A stretch of DNA of 64,000 bases from Nocardia suismassiliense (GCF_900269665.1 NZ_LT985361.1:5111382-5175381); one strand, 5' to 3'. Positions 33,301-44,990 are shown, counted from the first letter of the stretch. Made by a program: numbers and translations. Notes: generated by a model from the letters alone, not told the origin.

Positions 33301-36300
33301 CGCGGCGAACAGTTCGGTGAGCGTGGCGGTGGCCGGTACCTCGACCGTGGTGTCGTTCCACCGGCGCAGCACCAGTTCGCGCTCGTCGCTGTCGAGCACA
33401 TCGATGGCGCCCACCGGGACTTCGGGGTCCGACCCGACCTGCCGCAGCAACCGGACCAGCCGGGCCGCCATCGCCTCGACCGTCGACCGGTCGAACAGTT
33501 CGGTCGCATACTCGACGAACCCACTCCACGGGTCACCGGCGGGGGCTTCGGCGATGTTGAAGAACAGATCGAACCGCGCGGTCGCGGTGCCTGCGGGATA
33601 AGGCTCGATCCGCACGCCCGACAGTTCGAGCGCGGGCAGCGTGTTGTTCTGGAAGGCCAACGTCACCTGGAACAACGGATGATGCGCCGCCGAGCGGGCC
33701 GGGTTCAGCAACTCGACCAGCAGCTCGAACGGAACATCCTGGTTCTCGTAGCCGGCCAACGCCTTTTCCCGCACCACACCCAAGATCTCGGTGAACGACG
33801 CGTCCGGGACGACGGCCGCCCGCAGCACCCAGGTATTGACGAAGAAGCCGACCAGCTCGGCCAGCGCCTCGTCGGTCCGGCCCGCGATCGGCGCGCCGAT
33901 CGGAATATCTTCTCCGGCACCGAGTTTGAACAGCAGCACGGCCAGCGCCGATTGCAGCACCATCGACACCGTCGCGCCTTCGCGCGCAGCCAACCGCTCT
34001 ACCGCGGCACGGATCTCCGGCTCGATCTGGAAGTGCACCATGTCGCCGCGATAACTGGCCACCCGCGGCCGGGGCCGATCGGTCGGCAACCGCAACTGCT
34101 CGGGCAGTCCCTCGAGTTCCCGGCGCCAATACTCGAACTGCTGCGACAACACGCTGTCCGGATCGGTCGACGAGCCGAGCAGTTCCCGCTGCCACAGCGT
34201 GTAATCCGCGTACTGCACCGGCAACGGCCGCCACCGCGGTGCCTGATGATCACGTCGCGTGGCGTACGCCTCGGACAGATCACGCAGCAACGGCGTCAAC
34301 GACCAGCCGTCACCGGCGATGTGATGAATCAGCAACACCAGCACGGCGGCATCGTCCGTACGGCGGAACACAGTGGCGCGCAACGGAATCTCCGACGACA
34401 GGTCGAAGCCGTAGCGCACCGCCGAGGTCACCGCCGCGTCCGTCTCGGCGGGATCGGCGGCCCGCATGTCGGTCACCGTGACCGGTACCTCGACACTGTC
34501 CACGTCCAGGACCCGTTGGGAGGGCACACCATCGGCGTCGACGAAGACCGTGCGCAGGCTCTCGTGCCGGGTCACCACATCGCCGATCGCGGCGGTCAAC
34601 GCCGCCACGTCCACCCCGTGCAACCGCACCGCCAGCGCCATGTTGGAGGTGGCCGACGGCCCCTCCAATCGATGGATGAACCACAGTCGCCGCTGGGCGA
34701 ACGACAGCGGAACCACGTCCGGCCGTGGCCGGGCCAGCAGGGCCGGGCGCACCTGCACGCCCGCGTCGAGCCGGGTCGCCAACTGCGCCACCGTCGGTGC
34801 GTCGAACACCGTCCGGATCGGTACCTCGATGCCGAGCTCCACCCGGATCCGGCTGGCCAGGCGGGTCGCCAGCAGCGAGTGGCCACCCAGCTCGAAGAAG
34901 CTGTCGTCTACGCCCACCCGATCGCGTCCGAGCACCGCACCGAACAGCTCGGCCAGCACCCGTTCGCGCGCACTGCCCGGCGCCCGGTACCGCACCGAGG
35001 ACACCGACTCCGGCGCGGGCAGCGCCGCGCGGTCCAGTTTTCCGTTCGCGGTCAACGGCACCGCATCGATCACCATCACCACCGTCGGCACCATGAACTC
35101 CGGCAGCCGTGCGGCCGCGAAGTCGCGCACCTCCGCGCCGACGAGGTCGGTTCGATCACCGGTGCGGTCGGCGACGACATAACCGATCAGCTGCTTGTCA
35201 CCGGTGTCGCTGTCGCGGACCACCACCAGCGCTTGCGCCACCGAAGGATGCTGTGCCAGCACCGATTCGACCTCGCCGGGTTCGACCCGGAAGCCGCGGA
35301 TCTTCACCTGATCATCGATGCGACCCAGGAACTCCACCTGCCCACCGTGATTCCGGCGCACCAGGTCACCGGTGCGGTACAGCCGGCCACCGTTCGGGTC
35401 GAAGGGATCGGCGACGAAGCGCGCCGCGGTCAGATCGGCCCGGCCGTGGTATCCCCGGCCCAACTGCGCACCGGCGACATACAACTCTCCCGCCACCCCG
35501 GCCGGGACGGGCGCCAACCACGAATCCAGCACGAACGCTCGAACATTGGCCAGCGGGGTTCCGATCGGCACCAGGACGTCATCGAAGCGCTCCCCCGCCC
35601 GGAACGGCCGGCGGATCGCGAATGTCGTTGTCTCGGTGGGCCCGTACACATGCACGATGCGGGTCTGCGGGCACAGGCGCAACGCACGCGCGAAGACCTC
35701 CGGCGGCATCTCCTCGCCGCCGACCCACACCTCGCGAAGTCCCGCGAGCGTGTCGGGGCAATGGTCGACGAACAACTCGAACAACCGAGTGGTGAGGAAT
35801 ACGGCGGTCACCTTGTGCGCCACCAACTGCCGGCCGAGCACCGCGATATCGGTGCGGCCCGGCGGCGCGACGACTATCCGGCCGCCGCCCAGCAGCGGCA
35901 CCCAGATCTCGTAGGTGGAGGCATCGAACGCGACCGACGAATGCACCAGCACGCTCGCGTGCGCACCGTCGTGCCAGCTGTGCTTGGTCGCGAAGGCCAC
36001 CACGTTGCGGTGCGTGATGGCAACACCTTTCGGGACTCCGGTGGAGCCCGAGGTGTAGATCACGTAGGCCAGATTCTGCGACGCCGCCGCGACGGCCCGA
36101 TCCAGGGTGGCGCCCTCCACCACGTCGGTCGTGTCCAGATAGAGGTGCGGTGCCGCCGTATCGGGCAGGAGATCGGCAGTCGCGGAATCGGTCACGACGA
36201 CCACCGGCGCCGCGTCGGCCAAGATGAACGCCAGCCGATCCGAGGGATAGGTCGGATCGATCGGCAGATACCCGCCACCGGCCTTCAGCACCGCGAGCAA

Positions 36301-39300
36301 TGCCACGATCAACTCCGCCGACCGCGGCAACGCCACGGCGGCGATGGTGTCCGGGCCTACCCCGCGCGAGACCAGGAGGCACGCCAATTCGGTTGCCCGC
36401 GTGTCGAGTTCCCGATACGAGATCTCATGGTCACCGCAGGCCACGGCCACTGCATCCGGCGTGCGCGCGACCTGCGCCTCGAACGACGCGACCACGGTGG
36501 CGTCCCGGTCGACCGGAGCAAAGGTGTCGTTCCACCGGTACAAAACCAGGTCACGTTCGTCGCTGTCCAGGACATCGACCGCTCCCACCGCGGTGTCCGG
36601 CTTCGCCACCACCTGTCGCAGGATCCGCACCAGCCGCCCCGCCATGGCTTCGACCGTGGACCGATCGAACAGATCGGTGGCGTATTCGATGTATCCGTCC
36701 CACCCGGCAGCGGTGCCGTTGTCGCGCGCACCGGCCGGGGCGTCACCGATATTGAAGGTCAGGTCGAAGCGCGAGGTGTTGGTGGCCGGCATGTGCGGCG
36801 TTACCCGCGCCCCCGGCAGCCGGAGGGTGGGCAGCGTGTTGTTCTGCAACGTCAGCAGCACTTGGAACAGCGGGTGGTACGCCGACGAGCGGGTCGGATT
36901 CAGCAGCTCGACCAGCAACTCGAACGGCGCGTCCTGATTGTCGTAGGCCGCCAGCGCTTTCGCGCGCACACCATCGAGAATCTCGGTGAACGATGCTGCG
37001 GGAGAGACCGTTGCGCGCAGCACCCAGGTGTTGACGAAGAATCCCACCAGATCGGCCAGCGCGTCATCGGTACGGCCGGCGATCGGCGAGCCGATCGGGA
37101 TATCCTCGCCTGCACCGAGTTTCGCCAGCAGCACCGCCAGCGCCGACTGCCACACCATGGACACCGTCGCGCCCTCGCGGGCCGCCAACCGCTCGACCGC
37201 GGTACGCACCTCAGGTTCGATGTCGAACAACACCACGTCGCCGCGGTAGCTGGCCACCCGCGGCCGCGGCCGGTCGGTCGGCAACCGCAGCTGCTCCGGC
37301 AGACCGTCGAGTTCGGCGCGCCAGTAACCGAACTGCCGCGACAGCACACTGTCGGGATCGTCCGGCGAACCGAGCAGTTCCTGCTGCCACAGCGTGTAGT
37401 CGACGTACTGCACGGGCAGCGGCGCCCACTCCGGTGCCCGCCCTTCCCGGCGCGCCGCGTAGGCCGTCGACAGATCGTCCAGTAGCGACGCCGCCGACCA
37501 GCCGTCGCTGGCGATGTGATGGATCAGCACCAGCACCGTCCACTCGCCGTCCCCGTACCGGAACGCACCGGCGCGGATCGGAATCTGCGTGGACAGCTCG
37601 AACGGATACCGCGCCGCCTCGGCGACCGCCGCGTCCACCGCATTGGGAGCTACGTCGGCGATAGTCACCGGTACGTCGACGTTGTCCGCCTCGAGCACGA
37701 GTTGCGCTGGGACGCCGTCGGTTTCGACGAAGACCGTGCGCAGGCTCTCGTGCCGGGCCACCACATCGCGCACCGCCGCCGTGAACGCCACCGCGTCGAA
37801 GGCACCCGTCACCCGGGCGGCCAGCGGCATGTTGTAGGTGGCCGACGGCCCCTCCAACCGGTGGATGAACCACAGTCGCCGCTGCGCGAACGACAGCGGA
37901 ATCACCTCGGGTCGCGGCCGGGCGACCAGCATCGGGCGCATGGTGACGCCGGCGTCGAGCCGGGTCACCAACTGCGCCACCGTCGGCGCGTCGAATACCG
38001 TCCGGATCGGCACCTCGACCCCGAGCACCACCCGGATCCGGCTGATCAGCCGGGTGGCGGACAACGAATGACCGCCCAGCTCGAAGAAGCTGTCGTCCGC
38101 GCCGACCCGGTCGATCCCCAGCACCTCACCGAACAACCCCGCCAGCACCCGTTCGCGCTCGCTGCCCGGCGCTCGATAGTCCCGCGAGGAGGCGAACTCC
38201 GGGGCGGGCAGCGCGGCCCGATCGAGCTTGCCGTTGGGAGTCAATGGCACGCGGTCGATCACCATCACCACGGTCGGCACCAGGAACTCCGGCAGGCGTT
38301 CCGCGGCGAACCGGCGCACCTGTGCCCCCTCGAGCGCGTTTCCGTTCGTGCCGCCGTTGCCGTTGCTGCGATCGGCGACCACATAACCAATCAGCTGCTT
38401 GTCGTCCGCGGTCCCGGTGTCGCGGGCCAGCACCACGGCCTGCGACACCGCAGGGTGTCGCACCAGCACCGATTCGACCTCGCCCGGCTCCACCCGGAAA
38501 CCGCGGATCTTGACCTGATCGTCGGCGCGGCCGACGAACTCCAGCACCCCGGCCGGCGTCCAGCGCACCACATCGCCGGTGCGATACAACCGGCCACCGG
38601 TGCGATCGAACGGATCGGCGACGAACCGCGTTGCGGTCAACCCCGGCCGGCCGCGATAGCCGCGCGCCAATTGCGCACCGGCCACATACAGTTCACCGGC
38701 CACCCCCACCGGAACCGGCGCCAGCCACGGGTCGAGCACGAACACCCGCATGTTGCCCAGCGGCGTCCCGATCGGGCTCTCACCCCGGGCGCCATGCTCG
38801 GCCAGCAGCTCCAGCTTCGTGACGTGCACCGTTGTTTCGGTGATCCCGTACATGTTCACCAGCGCCGGACCGGCCGCGCCGACCGCGTACCACGGTTGTA
38901 CGTGGCTGTGGTGCAACGCTTCCCCGCCGAAGATCACCAGGCGCAGCGCCGAATCGACGCTGCCGCTCACCGACCGGGCCTCGGCCAGTGCGTGGAAAGC
39001 CGAGGGGGTCTGGTTGAGGATGGTCACGCCCTCGGCGACCACCAGCTCCCACAGCTGCGCGGGCGTGCGCACCACGTCCCATGGCACGACGACGACCCGG
39101 CCACCGTGCAGGAGTGCACCCCAGATCTCCCACACCGAAAAGTCGAAGGCCTGCGAATGACACCAAGCCCACACATCGTCGGCCCGGAATTCACACCACG
39201 GCGCGGTACTCAGGAACAGCGACGCCACATTGCGATGGGTGACGGCCACGCCCTTCGGCGTGCCGGTGGAGCCGGAGGTGTAGATGAGATACGCGAGATT

Positions 39301-41091
39301 GCCGGGCAGCGGTGCGGCGGGCCGCACCACGTCATGCCGCGCCGCCTCGGCCTCTTCGAGCAGGATGAGCGGAACTCCGTGCTGCGGCAGCACTTTCGAG
39401 GTAGTACGGTCGGTGAGGACCGCGATCGGTGCGGCGTCGGCGAGCACGAACGCCAGCCGTTCGGCCGGATAACCGGGGTCGATCGGCAGATACGCACCAC
39501 CCGCCTTCGACACCGCCAGGATGGCGACGATCAGCTCCGCCGACCTCGGCAAGGCCACCGCCACCACGCTGTCCAGGCGCACACCCGCAGCGAGCAGAGT
39601 CTGCGCGACGCGATCCGCCCGCGCGTCGAGTTCCCGATACGACAGCCGCGCACCACCGGACACCACGGCCACCGCGTCCGGGGCCCGGCGCACCTGATCC
39701 TCGAACAAACCCAGCAGAGTCGCCGCCGGATCGACCGGCACTTCGGTGTCGTTCCATGCCTCGACTACCAGCGACCGATCGTCGCCGAGGATATCCAACG
39801 CCGCGATCGGCGCCGCCGGATCGGTGATCGCCTGTGACAGGTAACGCGCGATCGAGTCGAGGTAGCCGCGCAGATCGTCTTCGGTGTAGAGCTGCGCGTC
39901 GCCTTCTATCCGCAGGTAACCCCCACGGGCCGACTGCCTTTCGTAGTGCAGGACGATCGACAGATCCCCGCTGTTGCCTGCCGAGTAGACCTGGAGATCG
40001 GCTGTCCCACCGGTCATCCGCAACGCTCCGAAGAACGACATGACATTGATGACCGGACCGAACGGGTTCCCCTGTGCGGGCGGCATTTTCAAGTCGCGCC
40101 GGATCTCCGACATCCCGTACCGGAGGTGGTCTCGCGCACCCGCGATGCTGTCCTGGAGTCGTCGGGACAGTTGCCCCAGCGAGAGGTCCCGGCCCGAATC
40201 CACCAGCAAGGGAACGGTATCCGACAGCTGGCACGGCGTCCGCCGGGCGATGGCATTCTGGTTGGAGACCGGCATCTGTACGCAGAATTCGTCGCGCAGC
40301 GCATACCGCTGGACCGCGGCTGCCGCGACGGACATCAACAGGTAGGGCAGCTTCACGCCGATCGCCTGCGCGGAATCGATCAGCCTGCCGAGCTCCGCGC
40401 CGGAAAAGCCGTGGGTGCAACCGATCCGGCCGGGCTTGGCGTCTGGTGCGGCATTGCCCGGCAGGCGCAGCGGTTCGATCCCGGGCGGGATCTGCCCGCG
40501 CCAGTACTCGCGATCGATCGCCTGCTGGTGGCGACGGTACGCCCGATCACTCTCGATGATCTCGTCGACGGGCACGAAATCGGCGGGCTCGATGGGCATT
40601 CCGGCGGTCAGTGCGCCGTATACATCCAGCACCCGCTGCGCCCAGGTGGCGACACCGACCCCATCCATGATGATGTGGTGGAAGCACATCGACAGAAAGT
40701 ATTGTCCGGCCTCGACTTTGAGCAGTGCGACGCGCAACAGCGCGTCCAGCTCCAGATCGAAGGCCAGCTCGAGCTCGCGGGACATGTAGTCGAAGGCGGC
40801 CGAGATGGGCTCGGGCTGTTCGGTGAGATCGAGGTAGGCGGGCATCCAATCGCGGGTGTTCCGGTCGATCTGCATCGGCCCGTCGGCGCCACCGACGAAA
40901 TTGACCGTGAGCGCTTCCGATTCCGCGAACACATGCCGCAGCGCGGTGACGAAATGGCCGAGTTCCAGCTCGGCCTCGATGTCGATATATATCAGGCAAT
41001 TATTGGGAATATCGGAAAGCTCGTGGGCCAGCCAAAGTTCTTTTTGAATCGATGTCAGACTGCGCAGCAGTGACTTGTTACCGGATTGCAT
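25843..41091 (-). CDS. Nonribosomal peptide synthetase, modules 1-4 with lipo-initiation C domain
   Basis: A 5082-residue first synthetase. Domain order: starter C (1-440, HHIIMDG), A, T | C-A-T | C-A(nMT)-T | C-A(nMT)-T. The N-terminal C domain diverges clearly from the other eight and lies before the first A domain, so it should transfer the fatty acyl group from the PKS side onto the first amino acid. T-domain serines lie near residues 1008, 2070, 3544 and 5024; SAM motifs of the two methyltransferases near 3117 and 4594. There is no E or TE domain. ATG 41091 is preceded by GAGGGAG at good spacing. The stop overlaps the start of the next NRPS (TGATG), so the two giants are translationally coupled. 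The C-terminal tail after the last T domain is short (about 20 residues, basic), a possible docking element. Confidence 0.96.
30322..34740 (-). other. NRPS module 3 (C-A-nMT-T)
   Basis: C domain HHIAGDG near residue 2256, A domain TSGSTG near 2743, pocket D A Y F N G L V D (same as module 5, unassigned). An N-methyltransferase of roughly 400 residues is inserted before the end of the A domain (EIGVGSGLL near 3117, NSVIQYFP). T domain near 3544. Predicts an N-methylated residue 3. Confidence 0.8.
34760..37930 (-). other. NRPS module 2 (C-A-T), branched aliphatic residue predicted
   Basis: C domain with HHIASDG near residue 1192, A domain TSGSTG near 1680, T domain near 2070. Pocket reading D A Y F W G V T F resembles the Val/Ile family of codes (from recall, not searched). 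No tailoring domain. Confidence 0.75.
37957..41091 (-). other. NRPS module 1 (Cstart-A-T), threonine predicted
   Basis: A-domain pocket residues read from the core motifs are D F W N I G M V H, which with the invariant Lys gives the classical threonine code exactly. The supporting sequence is FDFSVWEIW, LNQTPSAF, VIFGGEAL and MYGITETTVH. The starter C domain acylates this Thr; its side-chain hydroxyl is a candidate nucleophile for later lactone closure. Confidence 0.88.
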
Positions 41092-41341
41092 GACAAACTC
41101 CCTCGCTTATCACCTTTGCCGGGCCGTACCGATCCGCTGCTGGCCGAACGGAATCGTTTTCGGCGGTGCGGGCGCGCCGCGGGTGCATCGCCGTACTGCA
41201 CCGCCGCACGCTCAGCTCGCTGCGCTGGCAAAGGTGGGGACACTCGGTGCCCCCGATCGACTGACGCCGCCCCCGACGACGAATCCGCACCGGGCCACCT
41301 GCTTGACCACCGATGCGGCACCCACCCTGAATCACCGTGCG

Positions 41342-41381
41342 CGACAACCCTGTCCACAGCCTGCGACAGCAGGGCGAAACG
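41342..41381. promoter_or_regulatory. Candidate SARP operator: heptamer array with 11-bp period
   Basis: Four heptamers repeat at exact 11-bp spacing with 4-bp spacers: CGACAAC (41342), TCCACAG (41353), CGACAGC (41364), CGAAACG (41375); the first two spacers are both CCTG. A weaker fifth unit, TTCAACT, follows at 41386. SARP activators are known to bind direct heptamer repeats on an 11-bp pitch near the -35 region. The divergent SARP gene makes this a natural target about 250 bp upstream of the NRPS start. The -10 box that should follow is not clear. Confidence 0.4.
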
Positions 41382-41442
41382 GCGATTCAACTGGTGCGGC
41401 GCGTGACAAAGCCCGGAAGTGGCCGCTTGCTCAAAACTAGAT

Positions 41443-41466
41443 GAGCTGTTGCTGGCCGGACAGCTC
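41443..41466. repeat. Inverted repeat, 7-bp perfect arms
   Basis: GAGCTGT at 41443-41449 and ACAGCTC at 41460-41466 are perfect reverse complements separated by 10 bases, a length compatible with a dimeric repressor or activator site. It lies in the NRPS/SARP control region. The function is unknown. Confidence 0.35.
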
Positions 41467-41593
41467 GTCGGCTGCCGATGAACTCGTATCCCCCGAATCA
41501 TGCTGCCGCACACTCGATCAGGATGTCTCGAGCTGCGTAACTGCCGCTGTACTAGCGCATAAATCACTGGTCAAAGTGGTAACTATCCAGTGT

Positions 41594-41627
41594 TCCTCCC
41601 TCGGAGGAGTCCGGCGCCACCTATGCT
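41594..41627 (+). promoter_or_regulatory. Palindrome and -10-like box upstream of the SARP gene
   Basis: TCCTCC-CTC-GGAGGA (41594-41608) is a perfect 6-bp inverted repeat with a 3-base centre. A TATGCT hexamer (41622-41627) follows at a distance that places the palindrome over the expected -35 position. Together they look like a regulated promoter about 35 bp before the regulator's start codon. AGGAGGG just upstream of ATG 41664 is the ribosome site. Confidence 0.4.
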
Positions 41628-41663
41628 CAGCGCTGGTAGCACATGGTTCAGGAGGGCTTGTCC

Positions 41664-44600
41664 ATGGCGCACACGCAGATCAGATACGGGGTGCTCGGTT
41701 CGTTCACAGCAAGGCGCGACGACTGTGAAATCGAGCTGGGCCCAGCGAAACAGCAAGCGGTGCTTGCGGCACTGATGCTGGAGATGAACCGGCCGGTAAC
41801 GGTGAACGCGATCATCGACGGGGTGTGGGGCGAACACCCCCCTGGTGACGCGCGCAACGGTGTGCAGACCTACGTCAGCAGGCTGCGTCGCGCCTTGGCG
41901 CCGTGCCGCAAGGCCACCGAACCCGCGCTGGTGTGGGCGGAGACCGGCTACGTGCTCCACGGCGACCCCTCGCTGTCCGACCACGTCGCGTTCGACCGGC
42001 TGCTCGCTACCGCCGAGCGATGCCGGCGCGACAGCGACCTCGCCGCGGCCGCCACGCACACCGATGCCGCGTTGGCACTGTGGCGCGGCGAACCGTTCAG
42101 CGGCCTGGCGGGCCCCATCATCGAGGCCGAACGCCGCAGGTTGCAGGAGCGCTACCTGACCGCGCTCGAGCACCGCGCCGCGATCAAGCTCGCCCGCGGC
42201 CAGCACGCCGAAGCCGTCGCCGAGCTCGCCCCGCTGGTCACCTCTTATCCGCTGCAGGAACGGTTTCGGACGCTGCTCATGCTCGGGCTCTACCACTGCG
42301 GGCGGCAAGCCGAGGCGCTGCTGGTCTTCCAGGACGCGCAGCGCCATCTCGCCGACGAGATCGGGATCGAACCGGGACGCGAACTGCGCGAGCTGCACCG
42401 CAGAATCCTGCGCGACGAGATCGAGCCGCCACTGGGTGGCGTATCGGCACCGACCGGTCGGCATGAATCGCTCTACAGCACAACCGATTTCGCAGGCCTC
42501 GAGCAGGAGGCGGCCCGGCCCGCCGCGAATATGGCTGCCGAGGGCGCCCCCGCACCGGGCGAGATCGGCGGCGGGGACAAGACCGAGTTCCAGCCCGAGG
42601 TGCTGCCCAGCCGAAATCAGCTGCCCGGCGACATCGCGGACTTCACCGGCCGCACCGGCGAGATGGACCGGCTCCTCGCCGACATACCGCCGGAAGCGGC
42701 TCGCCCGACCGTGTTGATCGAGGCTATCGACGGCATGGCCGGAGTGGGTAAGACGACGCTCGCGATTCACGCGGCGCACCGGCTCAGCAGCCGCTTTCCC
42801 GACGCCCAGCTCTATATCGACCTGCACGGGCACGCCGCCGAGAGCGCGCCCGTCGAACCGATGGTCGCGCTGGACCGGCTGTTGCGCGCGGTGGGCGTGC
42901 CGAGCGAGTCGATACCGCCGGATCTGGATGCGCGAGCCGCCATGTGGCGCACCAGAATCGCCGCCCGGTCGGCGCTGCTGGTGCTGGACAACGTCGCCGA
43001 CGTCGATCAGGTGCGGCCGCTGCTGCCCGGCACGGCCAGCTGCCTGGTGCTGATCACGAGCAGGCGCAGGCTCGTCGACCTGGAAGTCTCCAGAACCCTG
43101 TCACTGGACGTGTTTTCACGCGAAGACGCCACCGCGCTGTTCACCACCATCGTGCACGACGAGCGCGTCGCGGCGGAGCCCGAGGCGGTGCAGGAAACCG
43201 TCCGGTTGTGCGGTTATCTGCCGCTGGCCATTCGCATCGCGGCCGGACGGCTGCGCGCCCGGCCGGTCTGGCCGATCGACCGGTTGGCCGAGCGGCTCCG
43301 ACATCCCAGCCGGCTGGAACACCTGTCCGCGGGATCCCGCAGCGTAGCGGCCGCCCTCACCGCCAGTTTCCAAGACCTGTCGAGCGATCAGCAGCGCGTC
43401 TTCCGGCTGCTCGGCCTGCACCCCGGCCGCGACTTCGACACCTACGCCACCGCCGCCCTCGCCGATATCGGGATCGACGCCGCCGAGCAGATCCTGGAGG
43501 CGCTCGTCGATGTGCATCTGCTGGAACAAGTTGTGTCCGAGCGCTATCGGTTCCACAGTTTGGTACGCGATTACGCAGCGACACTGAGCGAGCCGTCTGA
43601 TCTCGACGGCGATGCGGCGCTGACCCGGCTGTTCGACTACTACCGGTATGCCGCGTGGGCGGTCGGCACCCGAATACTGCCCGACCGCACCTTCCGCGTC
43701 GCCGATCTGCCCAGGCCGACGACGCCGACGCCCGCGCTCGTCACTCATCACGAGTGCGTGACCTGGTTACACAGCGAACGGCTCAACTTGCTGGCGATCG
43801 CCCGCGAGGCGACCAAGGCCCGCTGGTCCGGCTACACCAGGCTGTTCTCCGAAATCCTCTGGTGGCCCTACGTGACGGGCCTGCGCTGCTCCGACGACGC
43901 GATCACCTTGCATTTCGACGCGGTCGAAGTGGCGCGCAGCAGCGGCCAGCATGCCGAAGAGTGCCGTTTGCTGGTCAACCTGGGCTACACACTCTGGCGG
44001 ATGCGGCATTGCCAGCAGGCGCTGGTGGTGCTGAACGACGCCGTCGGGCTGGCGCACGGCATGCGCGACCAGGCCAACGCGGCGCGGGCCATGCACCACA
44101 GCGGGCTGGTCTACTTCCGGCTGGCGCGGTATCGGGATGCGCTGATGGGGTACCACCAAGCGCTGTCGTTGTCCCGGTCCAGCGGTAACAGGTACATGGA
44201 AGGCTATGCGCTGCAAGGGCTCGGGCAGGTCCACGAGCGGATGGGACACTGCGCGGACGCCGTCGACTATCTGCGGCAAGCCGTCGATATCGCCGACGAA
44301 ACCGGCGATCCGTACCTGCGCGCCAGCGCCCTCATGCGCATCAGCGATGCCGACATGCGGGTCGACAAATATGACGACGCGCTCGCACACCTGGAGGACG
44401 CGCGTAAAACGTTGACGCCGATGTCGCCGAATACCCTTTTCCACAACTATTTTTCGATCCGCATCGGCAATACCTATTGTCAGCTGAAGCAGTACGACAC
44501 AGCGGTGGAAAGTTTCCGGGTGGCGCTGGCGCGGGCCGAGCGCAGCAATGATCTGATTCTCAAGTGTTGCGCGTATCTGGGTATCGGCGATATCCATCGC

Positions 44601-44981
44601 AGGCAGGGTCACTACCGGGAAGCGCTCGCCCACTACGAACGCGCGCTGCACATCGCCTATGCGTCCGGCTCGCCGTATGAGGAAATGCTGGCCTACGACG
44701 CCATCGCCACGGTCAGTTATTGCTCTGCGCACTTCTCGGTCGCGCGCAAGCACTGGAAGACCGCGTTGACGATCGCCGCAAGCCTGGGCCTGCCGGAGAC
44801 CCGGCGCATCGCCGATCACGTCGCCAGCATCGATTCGACGTTCCTCGCCGCCACGGCAACGCAAGCGGCGGAAGCACATTCGGCCGAGTTCCGCAGAGCC
44901 GCGGCGTTGATCCGATGCGATCTGTCGCCGTCGAGTCGCGCCGTTGCGATGGCCGCGATGGTCGATCCGAAGGGACCCTGA
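41664..44981 (+). CDS. SARP/AfsR-type pathway regulator (OmpR-like HTH, BTAD, NB-ARC, TPR)
   Basis: A 1105-residue large SARP regulator, likely the activator of the divergent NRPS operon. Order: winged-helix DNA-binding domain (about 1-95), bacterial transcriptional activation domain (about 95-245), a linker, an NB-ARC ATPase with Walker A GMAGVGKTTL near residue 357, Walker B-like ALLVLDN and the GYLPLAIRIA motif, then a long C-terminal array of TPR-type helices (about 740-1050). The frame opens at 41643, but the second ATG (41664) is preferred because AGGAGGG lies seven bases upstream of it. SARP family members commonly control antibiotic clusters; the ATPase/TPR part is thought to gate activity. 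Ends nine bases from the convergent VanZ-like gene. Confidence 0.93.
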   Translation: MAHTQIRYGVLGSFTARRDDCEIELGPAKQQAVLAALMLEMNRPVTVNAIIDGVWGEHPPGDARNGVQTYVSRLRRALAPCRKATEPALVWAETGYVLHGDPSLSDHVAFDRLLATAERCRRDSDLAAAATHTDAALALWRGEPFSGLAGPIIEAERRRLQERYLTALEHRAAIKLARGQHAEAVAELAPLVTSYPLQERFRTLLMLGLYHCGRQAEALLVFQDAQRHLADEIGIEPGRELRELHRRILRDEIEPPLGGVSAPTGRHESLYSTTDFAGLEQEAARPAANMAAEGAPAPGEIGGGDKTEFQPEVLPSRNQLPGDIADFTGRTGEMDRLLADIPPEAARPTVLIEAIDGMAGVGKTTLAIHAAHRLSSRFPDAQLYIDLHGHAAESAPVEPMVALDRLLRAVGVPSESIPPDLDARAAMWRTRIAARSALLVLDNVADVDQVRPLLPGTASCLVLITSRRRLVDLEVSRTLSLDVFSREDATALFTTIVHDERVAAEPEAVQETVRLCGYLPLAIRIAAGRLRARPVWPIDRLAERLRHPSRLEHLSAGSRSVAAALTASFQDLSSDQQRVFRLLGLHPGRDFDTYATAALADIGIDAAEQILEALVDVHLLEQVVSERYRFHSLVRDYAATLSEPSDLDGDAALTRLFDYYRYAAWAVGTRILPDRTFRVADLPRPTTPTPALVTHHECVTWLHSERLNLLAIAREATKARWSGYTRLFSEILWWPYVTGLRCSDDAITLHFDAVEVARSSGQHAEECRLLVNLGYTLWRMRHCQQALVVLNDAVGLAHGMRDQANAARAMHHSGLVYFRLARYRDALMGYHQALSLSRSSGNRYMEGYALQGLGQVHERMGHCADAVDYLRQAVDIADETGDPYLRASALMRISDADMRVDKYDDALAHLEDARKTLTPMSPNTLFHNYFSIRIGNTYCQLKQYDTAVESFRVALARAERSNDLILKCCAYLGIGDIHRRQGHYREALAHYERALHIAYASGSPYEEMLAYDAIATVSYCSAHFSVARKHWKTALTIAASLGLPETRRIADHVASIDSTFLAATATQAAEAHSAEFRRAAALIRCDLSPSSRAVAMAAMVDPKGP

Positions 44982-44990
44982 CCGGGCGAG

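Larger units (their letters stand above)
41092..41663. promoter_or_regulatory. Bidirectional control region between the NRPS operon and the SARP regulator
   Basis: This 572-bp stretch without a credible gene separates the divergent NRPS operon (start 41091) and regulator (start 41664). It must hold the NRPS promoter. The half near the NRPS is GC-rich with no clear promoter hexamers; the half near the regulator is more AT-rich. Specific sub-elements (heptamer array, two inverted repeats) are listed separately. Short open frames here lack codon bias and ribosome sites. Confidence 0.6.

Noticed and set aside
29041..37485. Very long open frame on the + strand (over 2800 codons) opposite the first NRPS
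   Set aside because: It mirrors the NRPS repeats in the antisense frame, is rich in Arg, His and Gln, has no recognisable domains, and arises because high-GC codon bias removes stops. The same holds for + strand frames at 15332-19576, 21182-25306, 12023-14626 and 5912-8584.
41075..41567. Small open frames in the NRPS/SARP intergenic region, both strands
   Set aside because: They overlap each other in several frames, lack ribosome sites and show no recognisable family; the region is better explained as regulatory.
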